Positions 8,530-17,127 of a stretch of 64,000 nucleotides of DNA are shown here, one piece after another. A program made the translations under genes and the position numbers. Each line of letters starts with the position of its first letter. Positions within the stretch are counted from its first letter, which is position 1. Location: positions 372,001 through 436,000 of the forward strand of contig NZ_BCWR01000004.1 of NCBI RefSeq assembly GCF_001592305.1, written 5' to 3'. The notes under the pieces were generated by a model. The model worked only from the letters and a program-made list of their open reading frames with translations. It was not told where the DNA came from and ran no database searches. The stretch is from Hydrogenophaga taeniospiralis CCUG 15921. GTDB lineage: Bacteria > Pseudomonadota > Gammaproteobacteria > Burkholderiales > Burkholderiaceae_C.

Positions 8530-10153
8530 GTGCGCCGTGTCGCAGACGGAACCAACGGACGCGCCCGCGCCAGACCTTCACGAGCGTGACCCGGGCCATG
8601 CGACGGCGCCCCGCTTCCAGACCCACTGGAACCTGGTCAACGGTCAACTGGTCGGTGTGGAATTGCTCTGGCAAGGCGAGTCCCTGGACGAACCGGATGC
8701 CTCGGGCCGGCCGCTTCGCGCGCGCCAGGAAGCCGCCTGCCGGCAGGTGGCGGCCCTGCTGGCAGAGCGCATGGGCGAGCTGCGGCTGTGCCTGCCCCTG
8801 GAATGGCTGGAGCGGGCGCTGCCCGGCACGGCGGACGACTGGCTGGCCACCCTGACGGCATGGGGTCTGAAGGCGCCGCTGCTCTCGGTGCTGGTTCCGG
8901 AGCGCCGGGCCGCGGCCGACGACAAGACACTGGCGACCACGCTGGCCCCCTTGCGCGCGGCGGGTGCCGAGACGATCCTGGGCGATTTCGGGGCAGGCGC
9001 GTCGAGCCTGTCCGAACTGCGGGAGCTGCCGCTGGACGTGATCCGTATCGACCGCAGCGTGGTGCCGGACATCGTGACCGACAGCCACACCACCTCGCTG
9101 ACCCGGTCCCTGATCCAGCTCGCGCATGGGTTGCACATGCGCGTCATGGCCGATGGCGTGGCCAACGACGACCAGTTGCAGCGCCTGGTGGACCATGGCT
9201 GCGACCTCGCGCTGGGCGACTGCTTCGGCGCCCTCCAGACCGCGGAAGGTCTTCAGACCCTGCTGCACGCCGGCGCGGCCTTGCCCCAGGGTCTGCTGGG
9301 CACACGCCCCCGCCGTCGCACGCTGCTGCTGGTGGACGACGAGGAATCGATCCTCTCCTCGCTCAAACGCCTGTTCCGCCGCGATGGTTACCATCTGCTC
9401 ACCGCCACCAGCGGCCGCCAGGGGCTGGAACTGCTGGCCAAACAGCCGGTTGATGTGATCGTCTCGGACCAGCGCATGCCGGGCATGACGGGCATCGAGT
9501 TCCTGCGCGAAGCCAAGCGCCTGTACCCCGACACGGTGCGCATGACCTTGTCCGGCTACACCGATCTGCAGTCGATCATCGAGGCGGTCAACGAGGGCTC
9601 GGTATACAAGTTCCTCACCAAGCCCTGGGACGACGAGCTCTTGCGCAGCCACGTGGCCAAGGCCTTTGAACAGAGCGAACTGGCCGCGGAAAACTGCCGT
9701 CTCGGCGGGGCGGTCCACCGGGCCAACCGGGAGCTGACCATCGCCAACCAGCGGCTCTCCCACATGGCGCGCGACGAAAGCGCCCGCCGACTGGCCATGC
9801 AGAACGCCGCCGGTGCCTCCCGGGACGCCCTGGACGGCATGCCGATGGCCGTTTTCGGTATCGGGGAAGACGGCATGCTGGCGTACGTCAACCGCCTGGC
9901 CGTGCACCAGTGGCCCGAATGGTCGTCCGCTCTGGGCGGGGACCCCGTGCCCTCGATGCTGCAGGTGCTGGCCGCACTCAAGCAGCCCCTCACGCAGCAC
10001 GCCGATGCCGAGGGCGTGTGCACCGCCATCGAGGGCCGCAACGCTGTCGTCTGGCTCCGTCAGATGCCGGGACAACCCAAGCCCCTGGGCCATCTGATGC
10101 TGGTGCAGCTGCTGCAAGACGTCGCCATGACCAACGAAGACAAGGTCGCATGA
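8513..10153 (+). CDS. Degenerate EAL - receiver - PAS protein
   Basis: This 546-residue protein has an unusual domain order. Residues about 25-255 resemble an EAL domain but lack key catalytic residues: GVELLWQ in place of E.L, GDFGAG in place of DDFG, VIRIDRSVV with Arg for the metal-site Lys, and ADGVAND in place of EGVE. It is therefore probably a non-catalytic binding or docking module. A receiver domain follows (about 262-380; DDEES, acceptor Asp near 319 in SDQRMPG, Lys in TKPWDDE), then a coiled coil and a PAS-like segment (MPMAVFGIGEDGMLAYVN). It overlaps the kinase gene by 17 bp. Confidence 0.82.
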   Translation: MNMLPECAVSQTEPTDAPAPDLHERDPGHATAPRFQTHWNLVNGQLVGVELLWQGESLDEPDASGRPLRARQEAACRQVAALLAERMGELRLCLPLEWLERALPGTADDWLATLTAWGLKAPLLSVLVPERRAAADDKTLATTLAPLRAAGAETILGDFGAGASSLSELRELPLDVIRIDRSVVPDIVTDSHTTSLTRSLIQLAHGLHMRVMADGVANDDQLQRLVDHGCDLALGDCFGALQTAEGLQTLLHAGAALPQGLLGTRPRRRTLLLVDDEESILSSLKRLFRRDGYHLLTATSGRQGLELLAKQPVDVIVSDQRMPGMTGIEFLREAKRLYPDTVRMTLSGYTDLQSIIEAVNEGSVYKFLTKPWDDELLRSHVAKAFEQSELAAENCRLGGAVHRANRELTIANQRLSHMARDESARRLAMQNAAGASRDALDGMPMAVFGIGEDGMLAYVNRLAVHQWPEWSSALGGDPVPSMLQVLAALKQPLTQHADAEGVCTAIEGRNAVVWLRQMPGQPKPLGHLMLVQLLQDVAMTNEDKVA

Positions 10154-10267
10154 ACCCGCGGCCGCGCACCCAGAACCCGACCGGTGTCACCCGGCCACTG
10201 GGCTTGCGCGCCACGGCCACGGTTTTAACCACCCATTCAACACAAGTGTCCTCAGGGAGAGTTCATC

Positions 10268-11155
10268 ATGTATGTGGAAGCTGTTGAGTCGGCGGCCCCG
10301 CCCCGACATCTGAAACCCGCCGCACTGGCCCGCTGCATCGGGGAACTGCCCTCGCTGCCCAGCGCCTTCATCGCGGCCGTCGAGGCGCTGAGCCAGGACG
10401 ACGCACCGGCCTCGACCTGCATCGAAGCGATCGAGCGCGACCAGGCCTTGACCGTTCGCCTCCTGCGGCTGGCCAACTCCGCGTTCTACGGAGCGCAGGG
10501 GCAGGTTGCCAGCGTGGGCGATGCCGTCCAGATGCTGGGCCTGCGAACCGTGGCCAGCACCTTGGCGGCCATTTCCCTGCGGGCCACCTTCGGGTCGGTG
10601 CGCTGCGAGGGTTTCTGCTTTGACACCTACTGGCGTCACACGCTGTGCACCGCCATTTCCGCCCGGGAGCTGGCCAGGATCGTGTCCCTGGATCCCGGTG
10701 AAGCCTTCCTGCTGGGCCTGCTGCACGATGTGGGCAAGCTGATCCTGGCCATGACCAGTCCTGAGCTGGAGGCGCAAGCGCTGCGCCTGTGCGCCGCCGA
10801 AGGCATCGCCCTGCACGAAGCGGAGCAGCGGGTGCTGGGGGTGTCTCACGCCGAGGTCGGCGCCACCGTGGCCAGCCAATGGAACTTCCCGGCCACGCTC
10901 GTGGCGGCCATCGCCGCCCACCATATCCCCACCCCTTTGCCCACGGCGGAGCGCCTGGATTTTTCGCACCTGGTGCTGCTGGCCAACCACATGGCGCATG
11001 GCCTGGAGGGCATCGCCGCCGCAGACGTGGAAGGCGACGCGGATGTGGAACTCCTGAGGGACCCGATGTGGTCCGCCCTGAGCGCGAGCGAGCAGCAGCT
11101 GCGCCGTCTGACGCAGCGGGTCGTCAGCGAGCTGGCCGTCATGTCCAGTGCATGA
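10268..11155 (+). CDS. HDOD-domain signalling protein
   Basis: This 295-residue protein consists essentially of one HDOD domain, a non-catalytic relative of HD phosphohydrolases. LPSLPSAFIAAVEAL starts the domain and IEAIERDQALTVRLLRLANSAFYG is the family hallmark. LLGLLHDVGKLILAM retains HD and ISAREL precedes it. HDOD proteins commonly accompany receiver and c-di-GMP proteins and act by protein interaction. An SD-like GGGAGAG precedes the ATG. It follows the EAL-REC gene after 114 bp and precedes a stand-alone receiver by 21 bp. Confidence 0.88.
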   Translation: MYVEAVESAAPPRHLKPAALARCIGELPSLPSAFIAAVEALSQDDAPASTCIEAIERDQALTVRLLRLANSAFYGAQGQVASVGDAVQMLGLRTVASTLAAISLRATFGSVRCEGFCFDTYWRHTLCTAISARELARIVSLDPGEAFLLGLLHDVGKLILAMTSPELEAQALRLCAAEGIALHEAEQRVLGVSHAEVGATVASQWNFPATLVAAIAAHHIPTPLPTAERLDFSHLVLLANHMAHGLEGIAAADVEGDADVELLRDPMWSALSASEQQLRRLTQRVVSELAVMSSA

Positions 11156-11176
11156 ATCACGTTGTCGGAGCGATCC

Positions 11177-11722
11177 ATGAAACCAGCACTTCAAGGCAGC
11201 CTTCTCCTGGTCGACGATGAGGCGCCCATCGTTCGGGCCCTGCACCGCGCATTGCGCGGCCCTCTGGGGAGCCTGGTGACGATCGTCACCTGCTGCAGCG
11301 GCGCGGACGCGCTCACCGAGTTGCGGGCCCGGCGGTTCGACGTCATCGTGAGCGATCTGCGCATGCCCAACATGGGCGGCATGGAGCTGCTGGCCGCGGC
11401 GGCGGACATCCAGCCCGGGTGCGTGCGCATGATCCTGACGGGAACGGCGGATTTCGCGACCGCCCAGGCGGCGGTGAACCAGTTCGGCCTGTACCGCTAC
11501 CTCACCAAACCCTGGGAGCCCGACGAACTCGCCCACCACGTGGCCTCGGCCATGGCCTTCAGCCTGGCGCAACGCGCGCAACGGCATCAGGCCACGCAGT
11601 GGGTGGCCAGCCAGGTCGGTGCCGAAGAGCTGGAGCGGCGCCGGCTCGAAGCCCTGGAGCCCGGCATCACCCAGGTGGAATGGGACGAACAGGGCTGCGT
11701 GATCCTGCCGCTGGTGGACTGA
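11177..11722 (+). CDS. Stand-alone receiver-domain response regulator
   Basis: This 181-residue protein has a receiver domain over residues 8-130 (LLVDDEAPIVRAL; acceptor Asp in IVSDLRMPNMGG; Lys in LTKPWEPDEL). A short C-terminal extension ends in QVEWDEQGCVILPLVD. No DNA-binding or enzymatic output domain is visible, so it may act as a phosphate sink or interaction partner. The start was placed at ATG 11177 because GGAG lies 6 nt upstream; a TTG five codons earlier is less likely. Confidence 0.85.
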   Translation: MKPALQGSLLLVDDEAPIVRALHRALRGPLGSLVTIVTCCSGADALTELRARRFDVIVSDLRMPNMGGMELLAAAADIQPGCVRMILTGTADFATAQAAVNQFGLYRYLTKPWEPDELAHHVASAMAFSLAQRAQRHQATQWVASQVGAEELERRRLEALEPGITQVEWDEQGCVILPLVD

Positions 11723-11729
11723 GCGGCGA

Positions 11730-12917
11730 TCAGCCCGGCCGGGCATCGCGACGGCCGTCCTGGACGGTGGCCAGCAGCAGCACCGCGGCAGACGCCGCGC
11801 AGGTGGCCGAGAACAGGAACGCCGCCCAGGGCGCGATGGCCTGGTAGATCCAGCCGAACACGATGGAAGCGGGCAGCAGGAAGAGCCCGGCGATCAGGTT
11901 GAACCAGCCAAAGGCCGTGCCACATCGGTCCTGCGGCGCCAGGTCGGCGACGAGCGCCTTTTCCACCCCTTCGGTGGCCGCCATGAACAGGCCGTAGAAA
12001 CCGAACAGGGCAAACAGCATCCAGCCGTCGGTGCGCATGAAACCCAGCGTGGCGTAAAAGGCGGCGTAGGCCAGATACCCCAGGACCAGCAGCCTGACGC
12101 GGCCCAGCCGGTCGGAGAGCGCGGACAGGGGCGTGGCGAACAGCATGGCAATGGCCGAGACCGCCGCCCACAGCAAGGGCACCTGCGCCTGGGGCACGCC
12201 CAGTTCGCTGGCGCGCAGCAGCAGGAACATGTTGGAGGAATTGCCCAGCGTGAACAGGGCCACCACCAGCAGGTAGCGCCGGAACACCGCGGGCATGTCG
12301 CCCAGCCGCCAGTCGAACGCCGCGCTCGCCTGGCGCGGCTCGGCCTTCGGTTCCCGGATGGCCAGCGCGAGCCCGACGCAGATGACGGCGGGAACGGCGG
12401 ACCACAGGAAGATGTCCTTGAGCGGCACCTGTGCGGCCAGCAAAGCAAACGCCAGACCGGGGCCGATGACCGCGCCCGCGTTGTCCATGGCGCGGTGCAG
12501 GCCGAAAGCCAGCCCGCGCCGCTCGGGCGTGACGCTGGCGGCCAGCAGGGCATCCCGTGGAGAGCTGCGCAGGCCCTTGCCGACCCGGTCGGCGAACCGG
12601 ATGGCCAGCAGGAAGGGCCAACTGCCGGCCAGGGCGATCAGGGGACGTCCGAAGCCGGCCAGGGCGTAGCCGAACACGATCCAGGGTTTGGACCGGCGCG
12701 TGCGGTCCACCACGACGCCCGAGAACAGCTTAAGCAGGCTGGCGGTGGCCTCGGCGATGCCTTCGATGATGCCCAGGGCACGGGGCCCTGCCATCAAGAC
12801 CGAAGCGAGGTAGAGCGGCACCAGCGGGTAGATCATCTCGCTCGCGCTGTCGTTGACCAGGCTGATGAGCCCGATGAACCAGACGGTGCGCGGGAGGCTC
12901 AGAACGGCGTTGAACAT
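11730..12917 (-). CDS. MFS transporter
   Basis: This 395-residue carrier has about 12 hydrophobic segments. The opening SLVNDSASEMIYPLVPLYL and the motif RFADRVGKGLRSSPRDAL are characteristic of a bacterial MFS subgroup often annotated as arabinose-efflux or multidrug-like permease. The start MFNAVLSLPRTVWFIGL gives a short cytoplasmic tail before helix 1; 13 further codons upstream are possible. It is convergent with the receiver gene (7-bp gap) and divergent from the patatin gene. The substrate is unknown. Confidence 0.8.
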   Translation of the reverse strand: MFNAVLSLPRTVWFIGLISLVNDSASEMIYPLVPLYLASVLMAGPRALGIIEGIAEATASLLKLFSGVVVDRTRRSKPWIVFGYALAGFGRPLIALAGSWPFLLAIRFADRVGKGLRSSPRDALLAASVTPERRGLAFGLHRAMDNAGAVIGPGLAFALLAAQVPLKDIFLWSAVPAVICVGLALAIREPKAEPRQASAAFDWRLGDMPAVFRRYLLVVALFTLGNSSNMFLLLRASELGVPQAQVPLLWAAVSAIAMLFATPLSALSDRLGRVRLLVLGYLAYAAFYATLGFMRTDGWMLFALFGFYGLFMAATEGVEKALVADLAPQDRCGTAFGWFNLIAGLFLLPASIVFGWIYQAIAPWAAFLFSATCAASAAVLLLATVQDGRRDARPG

Positions 12918-12995
12918 GGTGGAATCTTTCTGCACTGGCGGCCCAAGCCCCTTCATATTCGTGGCCAGCGCCGGGAAACGCGAGAGGGTTGTGTC

Positions 12996-14333
12996 ATGAT
13001 TTTGGTCAACCGCCCAACGTCAACGCAGGCATCGCCAGCGCCTGGGCACAAGGTCCCGACTGTGTCACTCGATACGCTGATCTCGCGCAACCTGCTGGAC
13101 ACCCAACTGTCCGAAGAAGCCTCGGGCCATTGTGCGCTGGTGCTGATGGGCGGCGGCGCGCGCACGGCCTACCAGGCCGGCGTGCTCAAGGCGGTGGCGT
13201 CCATGCTGGCAAGCCGGGCCCCCTCCAGCTCCGATTCGTCGGCGACCCCCTTCCCGTTCCAGGGACTGTTCGGTACCTCGGCGGGTGCGCTCAACGCGGC
13301 CTACCTCGCCAGCCACGCCACCGACGGGCTGCACGCCCTGCCCCGCCTGGCCGCGTTCTGGGGTGGCCTGCGTTCGGAGCACATCTACCGGCTCGAAGCG
13401 CCGGGCTGGGTGCGCGCCAACCGCATCATCGCCGGGCTCACGCTGGCGCGCCAGGTGCGGCGCTACCGTGCCCTGCTCGACACCCTGCCCCTGGTGGACA
13501 GCCTGCACCGCGCGATCGACCTCGACGGGCTGGAGCGCGCGCTGCAGCAAGGCCACATCGATGTGCTGGGGGTCACCGCATCGAGCTACACCACGGGCGA
13601 ACACTGGACCTTCTGCCAGACCCGGCCCGACCACCCGGTGCAGCCCTGGCACCGCCCCGGGCGGCGCGCCGACTTCCAGCCCATCACCATCGAGCACCTG
13701 ATGGCCTCCAGCGCCATTCCTTTCCTGTTCCCGGCCGTGCCCTTGTGGGTGAACGGCCACAAGGAGCATTTTGGTGACGGCTCCATGCGCCAGCTCTCGC
13801 CCCTGTCGCCGGCCATCCACTTTCGGGCGCGCCGGGTGCTGGTGATCGGCGTGGGGCAACCCCAGCGCTCGGGCCTGGTCGCCCGCGCCAACGACGAGCC
13901 GACGGCCGGCACCATCGCCGGACACGCCATGGCCAGCGTGTTCCACGACACCCTGCAGGCCGACGTGGAACAGGCCCAGCGCGTGAGCGAGACGCTGGCC
14001 AGACTCCCTCCCGAACTGGCCGCCAGCCTCCCCTACCGGCCGGTGCGCGTGCTGGCGGTGCAGCCCAGTTTTTCGCTCGACGAACTCGCGCGCAAGCACA
14101 TCGGCGCGCTGCCTGCGGCGACGCGCAACACCCTCACCGGCCTGGGCGCGCTCGACACCGGCCGAGGCGCCGCCGGCAGTGCCGCGGCCCTCGCCAGCTA
14201 CCTGTTGTTCGAACCCGATTTCGTCAACGCCCTGATCGAGTTGGGCGAAGGCGACGCCTGGCGACGAAAGGACGAGTTGATGGGGTTTTTCGGCCTCCCG
14301 ATGGAGGCCGGCGCGCAGGTCGCGGTGCCATAA
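12996..14333 (+). CDS. Patatin-like phospholipase
   Basis: This 445-residue predicted lipid acyl hydrolase shows the oxyanion loop GGGARTAYQAG (52-62), the nucleophile elbow GTSAG with Ser95, and the dyad aspartate in FGDGSMRQLSP (about Asp261). No signal peptide is visible, so a cytoplasmic or membrane-surface role is likely. RBS-like GAGAGGG precedes the ATG. The region after about residue 300 contains DUF3336/RssA-like sequence of unclear assignment. The reading frame stays open far upstream over the antisense MFS gene, but nothing there supports coding. Confidence 0.85.
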   Translation: MILVNRPTSTQASPAPGHKVPTVSLDTLISRNLLDTQLSEEASGHCALVLMGGGARTAYQAGVLKAVASMLASRAPSSSDSSATPFPFQGLFGTSAGALNAAYLASHATDGLHALPRLAAFWGGLRSEHIYRLEAPGWVRANRIIAGLTLARQVRRYRALLDTLPLVDSLHRAIDLDGLERALQQGHIDVLGVTASSYTTGEHWTFCQTRPDHPVQPWHRPGRRADFQPITIEHLMASSAIPFLFPAVPLWVNGHKEHFGDGSMRQLSPLSPAIHFRARRVLVIGVGQPQRSGLVARANDEPTAGTIAGHAMASVFHDTLQADVEQAQRVSETLARLPPELAASLPYRPVRVLAVQPSFSLDELARKHIGALPAATRNTLTGLGALDTGRGAAGSAAALASYLLFEPDFVNALIELGEGDAWRRKDELMGFFGLPMEAGAQVAVP

Positions 14334-14364
14334 TCGGCACCAGTTTCAACCCACAAAGAGCCCC

Positions 14365-14533
14365 ATGGAAAGCACACCCCCCAGTTGTGTGCTTTCAGCC
14401 TCCCCCGCGACCGTCTGAGCGCTGCCCCCGCAGCCCCTGAGATTCGGTGGCAGGACGGCTGAAAGCGCCGCCCGAACCGCCCGAGGCCCCGCAGGCCCGC
14501 CCCCCTCAGACATTCCCAGCCGGGAGCGCAACC
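14365..14533 (+). promoter_or_regulatory. corA leader with a 17-codon ORF, hairpin and C-rich stretch
   Basis: A short ORF at 14365-14418 reads MESTPPSCVLSASPATV and has an AAAGAG ribosome-site candidate 4 nt upstream. It contains consecutive proline codons. Within it, GAAAGCACAC (14368-14377) pairs perfectly with GTGTGCTTTC (14387-14396). The rest of the leader to corA is C-rich (14460-14520), compatible with a Rho loading site. In Salmonella, corA and mgtA are preceded by short leader ORFs that couple Mg2+ or proline supply to Rho-dependent termination; the parallel here is inferred. Confidence 0.45.
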
Positions 14534-15520
14534 ATGCTCAACGTATTCACCCTGGCCAATGGCCGACTGTTCCAGGAAGAAATCGAGTCGCTCGAAGAGC
14601 TGGCCCGGTTCAAACCCATCTGGGTCGACCTCGAAGAACCCACGCCCGAGGAGCGCCGCTGGGTCAAGCAGCATTTCGGTCTGTCGATTCCCGAAGACGC
14701 GATGGACGAGGACATCGAGGAATCGGCCCGCTTCTTCGAGGAAGACAATGGCGAGCTGCATGTGCGCAGCGACTTCCTGATCGATGACGACGAAGACCCG
14801 CGCGCCATTCGCGTGGCCTTCATCCTCAACGAGCACAACGAGTCGCTCAAGAGCCAGGGCATCCTGTTTTCCATCCACGACGAAGATGTGCCGGTGTTCC
14901 GCCTGCTGCGCATGCGCGCGCGGCGCATGCCGGGCCTGATCGAGAACGCCAAGGACGTGCTGCTGATGCTGTTCGACGCCGATGCCGAATACTGCGCCGA
15001 CACACTCGAAGACATCTACGACGACCTGGAGGAAGTCAGCCGCCAGGTGCTCGCCGGCAACGTGACGGACAACAAGGCCGGCGAGGTGCTCTCGGCGATC
15101 GCGCGCCACGAGGACATGTCGGGCCGCATCCGCCGCAACGTGATGGACACGCGCCGCGCGGTCAGCTTCATGATGCGCAGCCGCATGCTCAGCGCCGAGC
15201 AGTTCGAGGACGCGCGCCAGATCCTGCGCGACCTCGATTCGCTCGACAGCCACACCGCCTTCCTGTTCGACAAGATCAACTTTTTGATGGACGCGACAGT
15301 CGGTTTCATCAACATCAACCAGAACAAGATCATCAAGATCTTCTCGGTGGCCAGCGTCGCTCTGCTGCCCCCCACGCTGATCGCCAGCCTCTACGGCATG
15401 AACTTCCAGTACATGCCCGAGCTGAGCCAGAAGTGGGGCTATCCGTTCGCGCTGGCGCTGATGGTGCTGTCGGCCGTCGTTCCCATGCTGTACTTCCGCA
15501 AGCGCGGCTGGTTGAGGTAG
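14534..15520 (+). CDS. corA: Magnesium/cobalt transport protein CorA
   Basis: This 328-residue inner-membrane channel is pentameric in studied homologues. An acidic N-terminal cytoplasmic domain is followed by the long stalk helix and two C-terminal membrane segments. The selectivity motif YGMNF lies at the end of the first (LLPPTLIASLYGMNF), and the basic end FRKRGWLR follows the second. The start has GGGAG 8 nt upstream. A 200-bp leader precedes it, described separately. It is convergent with the DapB-like gene. Confidence 0.95.
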   Translation: MLNVFTLANGRLFQEEIESLEELARFKPIWVDLEEPTPEERRWVKQHFGLSIPEDAMDEDIEESARFFEEDNGELHVRSDFLIDDDEDPRAIRVAFILNEHNESLKSQGILFSIHDEDVPVFRLLRMRARRMPGLIENAKDVLLMLFDADAEYCADTLEDIYDDLEEVSRQVLAGNVTDNKAGEVLSAIARHEDMSGRIRRNVMDTRRAVSFMMRSRMLSAEQFEDARQILRDLDSLDSHTAFLFDKINFLMDATVGFININQNKIIKIFSVASVALLPPTLIASLYGMNFQYMPELSQKWGYPFALALMVLSAVVPMLYFRKRGWLR

Positions 15521-15525
15521 GCCGG

Positions 15526-16203
15526 CTACAGCCAGCCTTGTTCGATGAACTCCACCACGTCGTGGCAGCGTGGCTCCAGGGGATGGGACAGCGACGCTTC
15601 GACGATGCGCCGGACGCCATCGACATAGGGCGCACCACCCGTCACCAAGGTCTCCAGCCGCAAGCGGCAGTCGCCTTCACCGATCTCGATACGGTGAAAG
15701 GCATGGCGGCCAAGGGTCTCAGCGGGAATACCCAGTTCCAGCGACTGCCGGCCGGGATCGCGGACCGAGACGATGGCCTGTGGCGGCAGGCTCAGTGACG
15801 CAGCCATGGCGACCGCAGTTCCCGGCACCGACGTCTTGCCAGCCTGATGTGATTCGGTCAGGCGGATGAACTCGTGACGAAACCAGGATCCACTGCGACT
15901 CAACATGGCCATGAACTTGAGCATCAGCAGGTTGGCGTTGGGGCACACCACGACCGGCACGCCGTGAGCCAGGCGGACCACGTCCGTCCCGGTGGACAGT
16001 TCAATCAACGGGACCGAGCGCTCAAGGCAGAACCGAAGGATATCCGGCAGTTCACGCCCCGACCCTGCATGCACCACCGCCTGTGCAACAGGCGCACTCA
16101 CAGCCTCCCGGTCGCTCCACGGGTGCGCCGCCGGTGCCAGACCGGTCAGCAGTTCACGCGCCAGCTTTCCAGTGCCAGCAATCAGGATGTGCGGAGCATT
16201 CAT
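15526..16203 (-). CDS. DapB-fold dihydrodipicolinate reductase-like protein
   Basis: This 225-residue protein begins with a nucleotide-binding turn (ILIAGTGKLARELL). It carries the DapB-type central motif in a variant form, ESHQAGKTSVPGTAVAMA, which corresponds to the substrate/Lys-GTA region of lysine-pathway reductases. True DapB is encoded at the window edge, so this is a paralogue with a probably different substrate. Its ATG overlaps the stop of the MTA/SAH nucleosidase gene (ATGA), implying coupled expression. The substrate cannot be deduced. Confidence 0.7.
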   Translation of the reverse strand: MNAPHILIAGTGKLARELLTGLAPAAHPWSDREAVSAPVAQAVVHAGSGRELPDILRFCLERSVPLIELSTGTDVVRLAHGVPVVVCPNANLLMLKFMAMLSRSGSWFRHEFIRLTESHQAGKTSVPGTAVAMAASLSLPPQAIVSVRDPGRQSLELGIPAETLGRHAFHRIEIGEGDCRLRLETLVTGGAPYVDGVRRIVEASLSHPLEPRCHDVVEFIEQGWL

Positions 16204-16970
16204 GCGCGCAACAGGGTGTCCATCAATGCACCGCTGTAGCGGCTGGCGACTTCTCGCAGGAAACGTGGGAAGTCCACGTGTGCGGCGTCGTCGGCGCGGT
16301 CGGAGATGGTGCGCACCACGGCCAGGGGCACGCCGAAGTCGTGGCACACCTGCGCGAAGGCCGCACCTTCCATCTCCACCGCCAGGGCCTCGGGCAGATC
16401 GCGCTGCAGGGTTTGGCTCTCCAGCGTGGTGGCCACGAAGCGGTCGCCGCTGATGAGCAGCCCCTGGTGCAGGCGCGGGGTGTGCAGGCCGAACACGGCC
16501 ACCGTCTCGGCGCCGAGTTGCTGCGGCAGGGTGCGCAGCATGCGGTCGCAGGCCAGTTCCAGCGCATCGGTCAGCGCCGCATCGGCACCGAAGCGCGCGC
16601 GTCCGTAGCCGGGCACCTCGTGGCGCGGAAACAGGGGCGATGCATCCATGTCGTGCTGCAGGAACTGGCGCGCGAGCACCACATCGCCCACGTTCACACC
16701 GGCGCCCAGCCCACCAGCCACGCCGGTGAAGACCATGCGGTCCACGCCAAAACGCTGGATCAGCAGCGTGGCCGTGGTGGCGGCGGCGACCTTGCCGATG
16801 CCGGACAGCACGGCGACCACGTCCTGCCCATGCAGGTGACCGACCCAGAACTCTCGCCCCGCCACGGTCTGCCTGTGCTCATCGGGCATCAGCGCCAGCA
16901 CACTGGCGAGTTCATCGTGCAGGGCCGAGACGATGGCGGTGCGAGGGGCGGTGGTACTCATGCCCGCCAT
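16200..16970 (-). CDS. mtnN: 5'-methylthioadenosine/S-adenosylhomocysteine nucleosidase
   Basis: This roughly 256-residue nucleosidase of the PNP/UDP phosphorylase superfamily cleaves MTA and SAH to adenine and a thio-sugar, feeding methionine salvage and relieving methyltransferase inhibition. It shows SGIGKVAAATTATLLI, FTGVAGGLGAGVNVGDVVLA, the specificity motif VEMEGAAFAQVC and the catalytic Asp in RTISDRADD. The start is either the first ATG or one three codons later; neither has a clear ribosome site. Confidence 0.9.
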   Translation of the reverse strand: MAGMSTTAPRTAIVSALHDELASVLALMPDEHRQTVAGREFWVGHLHGQDVVAVLSGIGKVAAATTATLLIQRFGVDRMVFTGVAGGLGAGVNVGDVVLARQFLQHDMDASPLFPRHEVPGYGRARFGADAALTDALELACDRMLRTLPQQLGAETVAVFGLHTPRLHQGLLISGDRFVATTLESQTLQRDLPEALAVEMEGAAFAQVCHDFGVPLAVVRTISDRADDAAHVDFPRFLREVASRYSGALMDTLLRA

Positions 16971-17040
16971 TGGACCAGAAGAGCTCGAAGCCGGCCGGGC
17001 TGAACAATCCGGCCGGACCGCGTGACTCCAACCAGAACGC

Positions 17041-17112
17041 GGTGGAACCGGCTTTGCCGGGCCACTCGCGTTGCCCCCTGGGGGGGGTGACGCCGCAGGC
17101 GGCGCGGGGGGC
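17041..17112. repeat. REP-like palindromic intergenic element, copy 1
   Basis: This GC-rich block contains successive hairpins: CCGGCTTTGCCGG, a run of C pairing with a run of G (CCCCCTGGGGGG), and GACGCCGCAGGCGGCG. Closely similar blocks lie at 39622-39689, 48690-48762 (reverse) and 48819-48882. It fills the gap between the acyl-CoA ligase and nucleosidase genes. Confidence 0.65.
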
Positions 17113-17127
17113 TACTTATTGCGGGGG

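Noticed and set aside
12495..12995. Upstream extension of the patatin frame over the MFS gene
   Set aside because: It is antisense to a clear transporter gene. The patatin domain and a ribosome site fit a start at 12996.
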